64,000 bases of DNA from Oxyura jamaicensis. Taxonomy: Eukaryota > Chordata > Aves > Anseriformes > Anatidae. Positions 1 through 13,049 of the stretch are shown here, piece after piece. Below the pieces are notes generated by a model. It ran no database searches, was not told the DNA's origin, and was given only the letters and a program-made list of their open reading frames with translations. Positions within the stretch are counted from its first letter, which is position 1. The number at the start of each line of letters is the position of its first letter. Made by a program: the position numbers and the translations under genes. The DNA is taken from contig NC_048902.1 of assembly GCF_011077185.1 (NCBI RefSeq), positions 3,750,591 through 3,814,590 of the forward strand, read 5' to 3'.

Positions 1-3000
1 ATATAGAATAATATCACATGCTAGACCTTTATGTTAGGATCTGATCAGATAAATGAGCTTTGCCTTCATTAAAAGCTCTAATCTTGATTATAGTCAGGGC
101 AGCCTTTAAATAACAACTCCAGAGTTTTCCTCTAAAGGATCTTTTATGTTCTGGTCTGGAATTTTTCAAATAACTAAGAGGTTTTGTTTTGTTTTGTTTT
201 TTGGGGGGGAAACAAAAGCAAAATTTTCTTCCTGACCATTTTTTTTAAATAATTGGGTGATCATGGAAAAACTTCCCCTTGGCTCTTAACTGGGAGTTAT
301 AAATACCCACAAGCCAAATCCTAGTCTGGGTTTATTTCTATTTTCTTTTTCCAAGATCTCCTTTCTGGAGATGTGTTTGAGCCTTAGATCTCTTGCCTGT
401 ATTGTTACAGAACTGATGAAAGTCTGAGATCTCAATCAAAGGCTTAACAAAACAATAATCCTCTATTGCCCTAATTCTTCTCTGAAACATCTCTCTCTGA
501 CAAGAACAGTCCTTAAGCTTTTACATCTTTCTCTGCTTAAAATTACTTTCCTAATTAGAAAGAATTGTTTCCTTCCCAAGTCTTTGTGCCTGAAGAGCAC
601 TGTACTTATTGGAAAGAGTGTCTCAGCTCTTTAGCCTCCCTTTCCCCCAATATTGTGACAGTGATAACACTTCACATCCCTCAAAAATTCCAACTTCCTT
701 TTTTAACACACAGAAGAATTCAGTAACATTCTTTACAATAAGCCTAATTCCATTTGTAGCAAGAATCACACAGATTTCATGCTTAATGTAATCACTTCCA
801 AGGAAAACATATTTTAAAATAATTATCTTTTTCAGATATATACATTTTATAGACTTCTATACTTTGACACTTTAGGACATTATTTAACAGGAATTAGAAT
901 CAGAATGTGTGCATGCAGTATAGGCAGAATTAGTTGAGTATTACACATTAAGTAGGGAATGTAAAACAGATTTCCATACCAGAGGATTTGTTTACTTTTT
1001 TTCAGCTCAGCAGCTGTTCATCCTTACAGGTGATGAGGCCCCATTTCAAGAAGTTGCTTATGCAGGAATAGTACTAGTAGCTTCAAGTGTCTAAGTAATC
1101 CTGCACATCCTGAATTGGACACAAGCTCAGATGCCAGCCTGACTAGGCTTCAGTCATAATAAATTTACCTGCCAGCAAATTTTAGTGTGCTAACTGCTGA
1201 CATGGACTACACCCATGGAAGAAGCTCCTGACAAGCTGCAACAAGATTTAGGAAGGTTCTGAAAAACTTAGTCATAGGGCATAAATAAATCATTGTGTGC
1301 TATTAAAGAAGATGAATTTGAGTCTAGCTCAATACCAAATAGTTCACGCTGAATGAGATGACTCTATTAACTGGTGCAGATTTGAATAGCATCTGAATGA
1401 AACTTGTTAGTGCCTTTACAATGAAGTCTGCAACATGAAGATGTGATGATGGCCATGGTTTATATGACTAAGCGGTTGTTATACCAACCTAGCCAGCAGG
1501 CATTACTGCACCTGATTTGACTGCCTTTCTTCAGAAGTGAACAGAAACAGCTGTTCAAACAGCTGAATGTCTTTTCCTATCCCTGTGACTACCATTGTTT
1601 TAATCTGAGAAGAGTGGTTGAAGCTGGAGTAATGATCTCTTCTGCACTTACCAGTAACCCAGTGTAGAGATGCCACTAGTGACACATGACAGGGTCTTCA
1701 ATTCATCTCCCCTGGAAATGGACCATTTTTCCTCATTCAAATTCCCATCTCAGTAAGGACACTGCAATCATAGAAAAAGTCCAGAAGTTAAGAGTGATTA
1801 AAGACAAAATGGAGAGGCTTTCATGCAACAGATGTGTGAAACCTGGTGCTACTGAGCTGAGATTGTAAGTAACTAAGATCGTGAGGTTGCATAATGCAAT
1901 GAATATCATTATAAATATTTTAGCACTGTCCTACTGAAAAAGAAGACAGCATATAGTAAAAAATAATTGGATTAAAAAAATAAGGTTTTACAAGATCTCT
2001 CACTCATCTGGGTAACTAAATGCAACAGTATATTAATCTAGTGACATTAAAATATAGCAAAATAATTAAATGAGTTACAATATCTTCTTATATTTGCTTG
2101 GCCAGATATCTTTCTCTCCAGAAAAAAATGTTGATTATTAGTTGGGAATATAAAGAAAGTCTTTATGTACTCTGGGCACACATTGTATTTTTAATTTGAG
2201 GGAAGACAAACGTTCTGGGAAGTAATTGCTTTATTCTGAGAGTACTCACTCTTTATAGTGAGGTACTCCTAAAATCACTTCTGAAAACCTTTGAATGTGT
2301 GGATTTACGTTTTTGGAATTCTAAGTTTTGTTTTTGTGACAGATGCTACTTACACCTTTCTATTGACACCAGAAGATGAATGTAGAATAAGTTGTTTCTA
2401 TTTGCTTTGCAATTGGTCACAGTTCTACATAGAAGTTTTATATTTCTGACTAAAATCTAGTTTTGTATATATCATTAATGATTAACACAGGTGTCTGTGC
2501 TCTAAAAAGGTCTTCTAAATGAAGGGTTACCCTGTAACAGCTTATATAGTTTGGCAGGTATGCTATTGGAATACAAGAGAAAGTGAAGGAAGGTTTCTTT
2601 TTTCTCAAAGTCTCAGTCTGCTAGAGGCCATTTGTTGCTCTAATGAAGATAGCAGATTGAGAAGAGAAACTTGTGCATCTGGGCAAGTGATAAGATTAGA
2701 ACAGAGAAGTGCTGAATTGACCTGAAACCTAACAAAATCTACAAAACAGATCTGATCTTTCTGAAGAGCCAGTGCAGACCAGCAGAAATGTCAGAGTAGA
2801 GAGGCCATAGAGAAAACTCCAAGTGCAAGGTGACTGCATCAACAGTAGTCATGGCAATGGGAAAATTCTCTGGATTGACAACAAATAAACTGATCAGGGA
2901 AAATAAACTCAACAGCTTTACAGGTCCATATGAAAACTTGGAGGAAGCTGAAATGCACAGCAAAGCCAGCTGGCTGTTCCTGAGGGTGGGCCCACTGCCA

Positions 3001-6000
3001 GACAGCTGTGACAGGAGGGAGCCAGCCCCAGTAGCCACCCCTAGATGACCTGGGCTACCCTGGGATTGACTGATAGTCTTTATTGGTAAGGGAGAAGTTG
3101 AATACGCTTTGTGCAAATAGCTGCGGATTCTGTTATTCATTATCTAAATATATTTATACAGTCAGTGTCCCACAGTCTGTTGTGTTCCAAAACAATCAAT
3201 AGTAGAAAAACCTCTCTGTAAGAGCACAAGAAGAAGTGTAATCCATTTTTTCCTCCTTGAGAGAAGTTGGAAGGGGAACTCTGAGCAAGAGCTTTGAGAC
3301 AGCTTACCAAAAAGAATCTTAGATCCTCTTTGCTGCTAATTTAGAAATTGAGGTTTTGAGCCTCTGCTGTGATTACTTTTTTTTATTATTATTATTTTCT
3401 AATGTGATTGATTGTTTATTTTCTAAATGAATAATGCCTCCTTTAATACTCTAGCTTCACATATGTAAAACTGAATGCCTGGATCTGGCTGGCTGTAATT
3501 TAAGGATATGTTTTAAAGACAGGCTAACATTCTGATCACAAAAGAAAGCTATCGGAGGCACTGCATGAAAAGTACAGGTTAGAAAATTCGCAAAAGTAGA
3601 TTTGTCTTTCTTCAAAGATTAGGGATATCTCTGTAGTGAAGTGTTAGAAGACACACAAATGTGAAGACACTGCCAGCTGCCTCTGCTGTTTCAACAACAC
3701 TAAACAAATATTTTCATTGTACTCTGAAAGAGAAGCGTCACTGACCCCCCTACCACTCTTACATTTTAGTATGGGTTGTTAAAAAAAAAACAAACAAGCA
3801 AGTATAAGATATATATGTTAGGATGCCATATGACCTCACATTCATGGATTTCAGAAAGGAAAAGATGAGTGTTTCCACATATTCTTTTTTTTATTCTAGT
3901 GAAAAGAGTGAAACTCATTTTCAGTATCCAGAGTGTCTACACCTGGGGCCTAGATGAAGGGAAGTAGGTAAATAGTTCCAAGTAATTAATGTAATGGCTC
4001 AGAGGGGCCACAGAAGCAAAGAGGAGTTTCCCCATTTTAAATGTTTGCCTTCATGCCTTGCCCAAAGCAAAACAAGCTATCTGTCTTCTGGTTTGCATTC
4101 TCCCAGTGAAAGGTTCCATTTGTCTTATTGTCATTCCAACATATGCATCGTTTACAGCTTTCACTGCTTAAAATATGTAAGTACTGTACAATGCAAGATC
4201 TTTGTTTGAGCTTTTAAGTTCTTCTAGAATTGTGGACTATTTTTAAAAAAGGAACCAGTAAAGGCAAGTTCAATTTAGACAGTTGGGTAACTTTTGAGAG
4301 TGGCTACAGGTTAGGTAAGCAGAGACTTTGGTATCATGATGCTTTACTCCACAATTAAATGGCATCACCTCTTTCCGCACTGGGTGACAGAGGATCTACC
4401 ACAGAAATTACCAAAACTGATAGGTTATACCCAGACTGGCCGTTCTTAAAGACTGAAGAAAGGGTGATGGGTCTTGAGTTCCATGTTTCTGACATTCAAG
4501 TCCTTTAATGTGAGTTGTAGAGATGTGAAAATCTCCAAAATATATTTCTGAAGTCTCTCTTACAGTTAAAAATGTATGCCAATCTTTTCTCACAAATATT
4601 TTACCTGGTAGCTCGGTGCTTAGAAGATAAGTGATTAGAATAAATCTGGTTCAAGTCTTGACTCTTACTTGATTTGCATTTCTAACTTCCTGTTTTGAGA
4701 ATCCCAGAAACAGGGATGTTTAGGTGATACCCTACTAGATTCTCCTACAGAAGTGAAAACACTGCCCATTAGAAATGCTGCAATGGAAAGAGAATTAAGC
4801 ATGACTCATAATAGTCATCAAAACTGGGGGAAGCCTAGACATTTGTTTCTTCAAATTAGTACTTAGTACTAAATCCTGAGGAAGGTAAGCCCTATAAGAC
4901 AAACTCCCTGTCTTCAGTCCATCTTTGTGTTCCCTGCAGTTGCATGGCTTGTATCAAGAGTATTTTCCAACACAGGACCTCAGACAACTATAGAGGAGAC
5001 TTACCTGATGTATGGGGTAGTTCATATTGCCAGCTCTCACAAAAACAGAATTTTATTTGACTATTCACATGGCAAGCCTGTAGTCACAGTCCTAGATAAC
5101 ATAAAGTCCCATTTGTATGATGTAATACGCAAACATGTTAAGGGACATGCCCTAACCTGCAAGTTGATAGAATGATGAATTTGATGTGGAAACTGGATTG
5201 CAAAAGGCCAAGACCTCATTAGAAGCCAGCAAACATTTGTTAGGCTTGGTTTGCATTTGAAAGGTTTCCTAATGTAGTAATCTTGGCATAGTCTCCCCAG
5301 AGTAGATGCTGCTGAAGTTACTCAAAAAAGGTTAGAGGGATTCCCTAGACAAAACAAGCTGCACTGACTTGTGTGCTCTGAACAGAGCTTATAGTAGAGC
5401 TGTAGGTTTTGTTTTGTTTTTGATAAAAAAAAAAATGCCAAGAGTAACAGCCTTTGTGACACTGTAACTATAACAAATATCTTCTTCAGACCTGGTCTCA
5501 AATGAGTGACCACCTGTAAAAGTTTCTTTAGCTAAGGCCATATCTAAGAGTACCTCCTCAGCATAGGTATACAAATCCAATATAAGAAGGGAAGTAATTG
5601 TTGTTAGGAAAAAAATAGATTAGGAACACTCTGTTTCTGCAGCATATGTTTCATCTCCAAGCATAATTGCCTATACAAGAGAAAGTAGTTTAGCTGTTCT
5701 AAGTGTATGTTAACAGTATAGTCCTTTTTTTTTTTTTTTGAAACAGTCATGTCAGTCAAAGTTCACACCTGATCAACTATATGACTGACAGGGCAGTGCT
5801 TGCAGAAGCCTACAACCTAGTCATGGTCTCACAGAAAAGGTCCAGACCTCAGAACTATTAACTCTAAAGCTGGCTTAATGCAATTCTTACTATTGAAGTC
5901 AAATTCTTATCTTTCCATGTTTGCAGGCTCTACCCTCTCTGGAAAGAGGTAACATTTCTCAAGCATATAGAATTAACTGAATAATTTGTTGGCTGTAATG

Positions 6001-7530
6001 AGGGGAACTTAGAATTCTATATTAAAATGTAAACATATACATATGTATAAGGCTGAAGAAAAAAACAGCAGGACAAACTTTAATTTAGTCTGTTGCATCT
6101 AGGATATTTTTCCCGGGTAATTCAGTTAAAGAGGTATAAAAAACGTATCTTGGAAGAAAGGTGGAGCAATCAACCAAACTACAAAGTAAATCCACCAACC
6201 AAAGTAAAATAAAATAAAGTGAAATTCTTCCCAACAGAATTCCAGATAGCACAATGTGGGAGCATCAACTTCACTTAACTAAAGAAGTTTTGTGAATATT
6301 TAAATGACTTCTTTGGAACTTTAAGATCTTATCCAGGTTTGAATGGCCTTGCAACTAAAAATACACTCTATTTAGTATTTCTTTCAACTTGTTTTAGACA
6401 GCATCAATGGTTTTCTCAGAAGATACTATCATTGTTTGGCAAAAACATACTTGCAAAAATAAACCAACTGCAGAAAAATTTCCGGGGATGTATTTGGATA
6501 CAGATGTGGACAGTGACTCTTGCCCACATACAAAATAAAAGACTAGCTGTGTAACAATTTTATTTGCTAAATGTAAGCATCCTAACATTGATAAACTTTG
6601 CAGAAAGGGAAACTGATTGCAGAATATTACTACCATCACTAGTACTTTAAGAGCACCCTCTACAGTCACGAAATGCTATTTAACCAGGAAAAACTTAGGC
6701 CAACAGTAAACAGTATTAACTGAAAACTGGAGTATCGGTTAAGTTTCTCAGCATAGCATCAAATATTTATGAACAGATCTTTGAGTGTTTGAAGCCCCAG
6801 TAAAGACAAGTAGACTTTGCATGAGTGTCAAAGATAGATTCTATTTTGTCACTGAAGCCTCCGTGTTTGAAGATTTGAGGATACCTTAAAAGTTCTGGGC
6901 TGATTCACAATTAGGCTGTAAAGTTATTCTCTAGACGATGAATGACTGTGGGATCTGAAATGGAAACACAGGTTGGTATTTGTTATTTCAAAAGAAAGCA
7001 AGGAATAAACCATAGTAAAGGCCAAGATGAACTAATTTGCCGGAGTCTGTTTCATTTGCTTTTTCCTGGTTTTAGTTCACAGAATACTTTTTTAAGAGTT
7101 GTACAAAACAATAATTATTTCAGATCACAATCGAAACTGAAAAAAATAATTTCAAAAAATCTCCATAAAATGCTTATACAAATGTACATTCTACTGTACA
7201 AATACTTATGTTTTGCTTTATTTGGAGGTTTGGTTAACAATTGTCATAAAGCACATTACAAGTCCTTCCTGGAAGTACAAATTGAGGAGATAAGATTTTC
7301 ATATACTACCCTTCAGCAAGCTCTCAATTTCATGCAAACCCTTCCACTGGCTCCTAACGTGGTGAATCTGACACTATGGCAGTGTTATTTGTTATTTCAG
7401 CGTAACTCTTTTTTATAGATAAAATCTTTCATCTATTGCTTATTTATTTTTCAAATATATACAAAATATATATTTTTTTCAGTTAGGAGACAGTAGACCT
7501 TATTCTGCTATGGTTTTCACCGTCCAAGTG

Positions 7531-7533
<3 letters not shown>

Positions 7534-7567
<34 letters not shown>
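7534..7567 (+). repeat. Poly(A) tract, 34 A
   Basis: An uninterrupted run of 34 A follows 'gagt' and precedes 'gtatgttg'. No retroposed coding sequence, AATAAA signal or clear target-site duplication is visible beside it. It could be the tail of an unrecognised retroposon or a simple homopolymer expansion. Its length is likely to be unreliable in assemblies. Confidence 0.8.
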
Positions 7568-7570
<3 letters not shown>

Positions 7571-8223
7571 TGTTGTCACGTTGTTTTACTTTTCCTTGAA
7601 AAAGAAAGGGGCTTCCAGACCACGCCCTCATTTCCCCCCCCTTCCTTTTCCCCCCTCTTTAGTCTCCAAGTGGTATGTTCAGCTCTAAGTATTTCTCCAT
7701 GTTAAAATTTGAATAACTGTTCATGTTGTATTTAAATGAGTGGGATTGAAGAAGGAATTTTAAGTTAAGCACGTGCTTGAGCAGTCTTCTGCGTGAGGCC
7801 TGACAAGAAAAACCTATAAATGCTGAAAATTCCAATCCTCTAAGACCTGTATTCTTTAATGTGTCTTCCTGGGTTTTGCCTAAATTTGCAAAGATGCTAA
7901 TATTTTCTCATCTTCAGTGCACTGGTAGTTAAGATACTGCATGAGAATCAGGAGTGATGTGTAACCTCTAAAATAGAAGGAGCAATAACCTTGTGAGTAG
8001 ATCCTTAATGTTTCTTATATTGGGCATCTCTGAAATGTTGTATCTCTGAAATATTGATTCATAAAACTACCTACATTGTCTTCCCTCACCTGATTAAAAG
8101 GGGTAGCTAGAGATAAGAAAATATCTTAAAAATATTTAAAATAATACTTTTTTTCGGTCTTTTTTTTTTCCCTAAATTAATCAGATATTTGTCGAAGGAG
8201 CAGAATGGTTAAAATAATTAAAT

Positions 8224-8237
8224 CCACCAGGTGGTGC
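8224..8237 (+). promoter_or_regulatory. Candidate CTCF-binding motif, forward
   Basis: CCACCAGGTGGTGC followed by TA closely matches the CTCF core CCACNAGGTGGCAG and the longer form that ends GCGCTA. The main mismatch is T where C is usual in GGC. The same bases contain CAGGTG, a Snail/ZEB E-box, so another factor could use it. About 25 bp downstream the sequence is AT-rich, so the match is not explained by local GC content. Confidence 0.4.
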
Positions 8238-11200
8238 TATTGCACAACATCATAAAAGTATACTTGCCGACATACCAAAATTGTTACGTCGAAAGGTTTT
8301 GAATCAGATGCTTCCACAGACTTCCATAAGCGTGAAAATGTTTCCTTATTTTTGTGCAAAAGTCGGGGAACAAAAAGAAGTAATTAAGATATTTATGAAT
8401 GCCTATGGGGGCTGGGGGGGGGGGAGTGAATGGTTTTAGCAACATATTTTTACATGGGGTATAGGCAATTTTCTCTCCGTTCTAAAAGTTACTTGAGTCT
8501 AAAGAATATAGTTAACATTTTACCTCTCTATGGAAATAATTTGATTTCAGTGGAAATTGAGAGTCTTGTCTGGATATTGGTCCTAACTCTTATCAAAGGC
8601 ACATCACATTTTTAAGATAGCTGAATATGATGCAAATCCTCATGTGACTTACAGGACTAATTCGTAGATACATTATGTAAATTTAACTTCATCCTCGTAT
8701 ATCAACAGTACATTTTAAAATACAAAATAGTAATTTTTAATTTATGTTCTAGTTTCCTTGGTATGCTAGTTATGTTTTAAAATGCCTGCATACCCTAAAA
8801 CAAAATAATCTCCTACATAAATTGCAAATAAAAGAAATTTACTTAAAGATAAAAATATGATTTGAATTTTTTTATTCTGAGAAACACAGAATATATTCAG
8901 TCTCCAGAATGTAATATTTTGGATGCCATACAGGCCTGAATATTGAGAATATTTATGTTAGACTAACCTTTAAATGATTAAGTCTTCTTAACATTAGGCA
9001 TATGAATATTATTTTTTGTATTATGGACAAAACTGTTAAATTCCTCAGTCTCTGCATTACCTTGCTATGATAGGTTTTTATTTCAACATAGTACATCCTG
9101 TATTCTTTTTTTGTATGTGATTAAATCTTTTGTCTACTTAAGTTGAACCATTTTGTGGTATGGATGTATAATATCTGCTTGGAGCTCAGTAATGCCAAGT
9201 AAGATGCCCTAATACTGAGGGCATTATTATAAAACAGATAAGAGCAATAGCTTTTGAGAGCTACACCCATGAAGAAATTTGGAGCCATTCAATTTCCTAT
9301 AATGCTAATTCAATGATGAAGTAACCAGTATTTATGATTGCAATGAGTGAAACAATGCTGCATTTAAACTTTCTTCATATAAAGACACTGATAATGCTAT
9401 CAAATTATTAACCTTGCATATTTGTGCAAAATGGAAACCCTGTCTATGCTACCTGCTAAAAAAAAAAAAAAAAGTTTCTGTGCATGGGCACAGCTGAATG
9501 CAGGAAAGCTGATCTTGTCCAAACAGGGCTCTGTACAGTTACAGTGGTTTCTGGAACTTTAATGTAGATGTGCTTGGTAGTATCTAGGATTTGTACAGGC
9601 TTTTCTTAGGAAAAAAAAAAAAAAAAGTCTTTACTAACAACAATAAAAATAAAAAATATAAAAAACAAACACCAAACTCACCGCCGAGGAAGAGGGGGGG
9701 AGGGGGACTAACAAAGGTGGAAAAAGAATGGCCTCCCTTTAGTGATCCTGGGAGGAAGCAGAGGTCATACATTAAAAACCATCTGGTAAAAGTGTAAAAT
9801 TAAATTTCTTCCAACAACCTAAATTCTCCTCTGGAATTAAATTTATACCAGAGTAATTTAATATTTTAAATACAGCTGTTCCTTGGTGTTCTGTGCTACC
9901 CAAAATGCTGTAATTTTTATAAAAGCATACTTTCCATGCTCATTCCACTCAAAAGTGCCTAAGATTTGTATAAATGGCTGAGAATAAATATAGATACAAT
10001 TTTAGAATCAACTCTGTTTAACATAAAATGTTTTGAGGAAACAAGTCAGTGAAAGTAATGTTAGAGATTAGAAAGAAGACCTGAATTTGACAACTGTTTC
10101 TTGAAACAAGAAATAGATGAAAATATCTATTTAGTATCTTATTGAATATACTAATAACAGGGATAATTTTGCTACTTCTGAAGCAATAGACATCTAGACT
10201 TTTATAATGAGAAAATTTGCAATATATATTGTAAAAGATGAGTCAGAAATGGTGTTTCAAAGTACTTATATAGTGTGATTATTGAATCAGATCCTTTCCT
10301 GTGAGGAAATCAGAAGACTAATAAAAAGTCATAGTTCAGTTCAATGTGTAGTCTAATGGCAAGAGATAGAGGTGCATATTACTTGGAACCAAGCATGGCC
10401 CTATAAAACCAAACTTACAATACAGTCTGACTGTAGAAAGGAGAGCTGAATTTAGTGAGTGCTATACAATAGCCAAGCTGTGCTGGAGTAGCTACCAGCT
10501 GGAATTAATCTACAGCACAAGCTGCTAGAGCATTACTGTTTGTTTTTGCTTTAGCTGCATGCTCCATTTTGTATTGAGTTTCACAACTGCTTGATAATAC
10601 ACTGCCTGGACTGAGAGACATTAATCATAGTGTTGAGCCATTTTTGTAAACAAGGACCAAAGCCTTTATTTAAAGAAGAGGAAAACTAAGTGGCTGAGGG
10701 TGGGAAAGGAAATGGTAGCCTGCACTGAGATGATATTCTGTATGCGACCTAACTCCACCTTCAGTGCAATTTTACCTTATTACTGTATTTGTATGCATTC
10801 CTTCAAAGATTCTTACCTCACCAGACAACCTTGTGTTTTTGCAGTATTCCAGCTGGACTATAGCTCTTACTGAACAAAGTCATAATGCTTTTGCAGCATT
10901 ACTACACCAAGTGGTCCTATAACTCATGTTTGGTGTATGCCAAAGATCTGTAAGTAACTGCTTGGCAAAATGTTTGACTGAAACTACATTTTTCTTGGAC
11001 ATTTAAAAGTTCAGATTAAACCTTCCACAAGGGCTTATAAAGTTTAGGATAGAATTTTGAGTCAAAATCCAGTGAAAGCTCTCTCTTTCAGTCTAAATGG
11101 GATGCTCACAGTCTAAATGGGAGTTTTAGCAATTGTTCTGGTCCCATCTTTGACTTCTTAAAATACAAAATATATAATATGAAACAACTTCCATGAAACT

Positions 11201-12314
11201 CAGTAATGCAGGAGAATAGTTTCCTAAGCACTTTAATACTGAGCATTCCACCTAGCAATTGCACTGCCTCCTGAGCTGCTAGCTGATATGTAATGTATTG
11301 TGAAAAAAATAGACTCCATAATAATGGCTATTAGTCATCATAACTTGGTTGTTTTAGCAAGAAAATAGTATTTTATGCTGTTTTCTGGTTTGCTTCTAAG
11401 TGCAACAGAAATGTATTATTGTATAACACTTCTGATTAGCACCTGTTTTAATTAAAATCTAACAATAACCTGAAAATTATAGGTGTATGCACCTCTTTAC
11501 TGAACTATTTTCTTGCCTATACAGTTCCGTCACACATTACAAAACTACAGTAAGAGACTGAACAAACTGTCAGCCTAATTCTTCACACTTTAATTGTAAT
11601 AAAATACAGACATGTACGTGTATCTGTGAGCTCAGCTGACTGACATCTGCCACATGGTTCATGTAACTGAGGAAAATGGTTTAATTACTGTTGTTTCTTC
11701 CCATTCTTTGATTCTCAGTTTTACCAATTAGAGGGGGGTTGGAGGGTAAACCTTGTGTACATTTTGAAAACAGCAGTGAAAGGAGCTAAGCAAACTATAT
11801 AAATCTTTTACTTAAATAGCTCCAGGATTAGTCATGGGCTCCGATTATGTGAAAAATATATATGAAAAGGAAGTGCCAAAATACATAGAAAAAAAAACCA
11901 AGGCGGCAACAAAAGTTCTGGCCATTCTGGCTCATACGCATTTTCTGTCAGATCAACTTAATACATCAAAAGCAGAAAAATCTGAAATAGTACAACTATG
12001 GCTTTCCTTTCAACAAGCATTTTGAAGAATGAATTTAGCGCATTATGTATAGATGCATTTTTCCACAACAGCAGTCTATATAAACCCTATCACCCTAATA
12101 CTTCCATCCCCTTACCAAAGGAAAACATTCAAATGTCTGCAAACACCTCATTAGTTGGTTCTTTAGAAAATTGTTTAGAATTTTTCTAACTACCAGTTTA
12201 CAGTTTGACTGATTAACCACCAGTATAGTATTTTATCACAAGCTACTGCTGTCATATTGCTACTTATCAACATATTTTGCTTTATCTCATTTTGCTGTTC
12301 TGGCAGGTACAAGT

Positions 12315-12354
12315 ACAGACTTAGAATACTAGAGACAGACTTAGAATACTAGAG
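12315..12354 (+). repeat. 20-bp perfect tandem duplication
   Basis: The unit acagacttagaatactagag occurs twice back to back without a mismatch. It looks like a recent slippage or small segmental duplication. No gene overlaps it. Confidence 0.9.
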
Positions 12355-12444
12355 AATGTATGTTTCTTTACCTTCTCAAAGTGCACTTATTTCTTAATGT
12401 GTTATAGATTAGTGTGAACTGTAGTATTTTTTTTTTCCCAGCAT

Positions 12445-12580
12445 AGAACCTAAAACTGGATCAGGTGCCCCAGAAATGCCTTTATTAATGTTTTATTGGG
12501 AGTAGTCACTTTTCTCATTGAACCTCTTCTCTTTACACATCCTAAGATGGGCATTCTCTACCACGAATCCATATAATTCC
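12445..12580 (-). mobile_element. Possible very old CR1 LINE fragment
   Basis: Read on the + strand, the order of segments resembles the reverse complement of the CR1 3' ORF2 region. It runs 'cctaaaactggatcaggtg', then 'gggagtagtcac', then 'cacatcctaagatgg'. The corresponding parts in the clear copies at 33.1-33.3 kb and 47.0-47.1 kb are aactgaacacagtact, gggacaatcac and gccaggatg. Similarity is patchy and no ORF survives. It could be chance. Confidence 0.35.
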
Positions 12581-12617
12581 TTAAAGTTTGCATTGTAGGC
12601 ATTTGCTAACTAGGCTT

Positions 12618-12634
12618 TTTTTTTTTTTTTTTTT
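12618..12634 (+). repeat. Poly(T) tract
   Basis: A run of about 17 T sits within AT-rich sequence just beyond the possible worn CR1 fragment. No further structure is seen. Confidence 0.7.
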
Positions 12635-13049
12635 GACATATACGTGACAGCAGAGCAGCTGTGGCATAAATGTGAGGAGCCGTGATCTCCTGTACAGCTG
12701 CACTTGAAAGACATGTGCCTATCCATGCTGTTCTCCAGCAGAACAAGTCTGTAAATGGTTTTCATGACTTAAATACTGAATTATTCCTTTTTGCGTTCAC
12801 TGCCCTGTATTTCTCTGCCTATTCTTGACAGACCTATTAATATTTTTCTTTCCATGTATATTTATTTATTTATTTTTGTCAGTGCTGCTTGGTTTAGGTG
12901 GTTCAAATCTTGAGAACGAATTTCTGATAGTGTAAAATATTAACTGCGGCCCAACTTGTGCGTTGCTTATGGTCACTCCAGGTTTTCTTGTTAGTTTCTT
13001 TGAACGACGCTTATAAACTCGGGTCCTTAGCCTTCCTTAGCCTTCCTTC

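Larger units (their letters stand above)
1..13000. other. AT-rich region without a supportable gene, upstream of CGNL1
   Basis: I see no exon chain, RNA gene or full transposon here. Open frames of 60-158 codons occur, but they are AT-driven, have no recognisable family and are not flanked by convincing splice sites. In mammals and birds the gene 5' of CGNL1 is TCF12, so this is probably the TCF12-CGNL1 intergenic interval; that is inference from known synteny. The stretch holds homopolymer tracts (A at 7534-7567, T at 12618-12634), a G-rich run near 8407-8425, a CTCF-like motif at 8224-8237, a 20-bp tandem duplication at 12315-12354 and a possible worn CR1 fragment near 12445-12580. Distal enhancers may be present but cannot be called from sequence alone. 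Confidence 0.6.

Noticed and set aside
6942..7418. 158-codon + strand frame
   Set aside because: Long for the local composition, but its product is rich in Phe/Leu/Asn/Lys with no recognisable domain, no convincing splice sites and no promoter context. I give it no gene call.
9591..9797. 68-codon Lys-rich frame
   Set aside because: It is generated by an A-tract and neighbouring A-rich sequence, so it is a low-complexity artefact.
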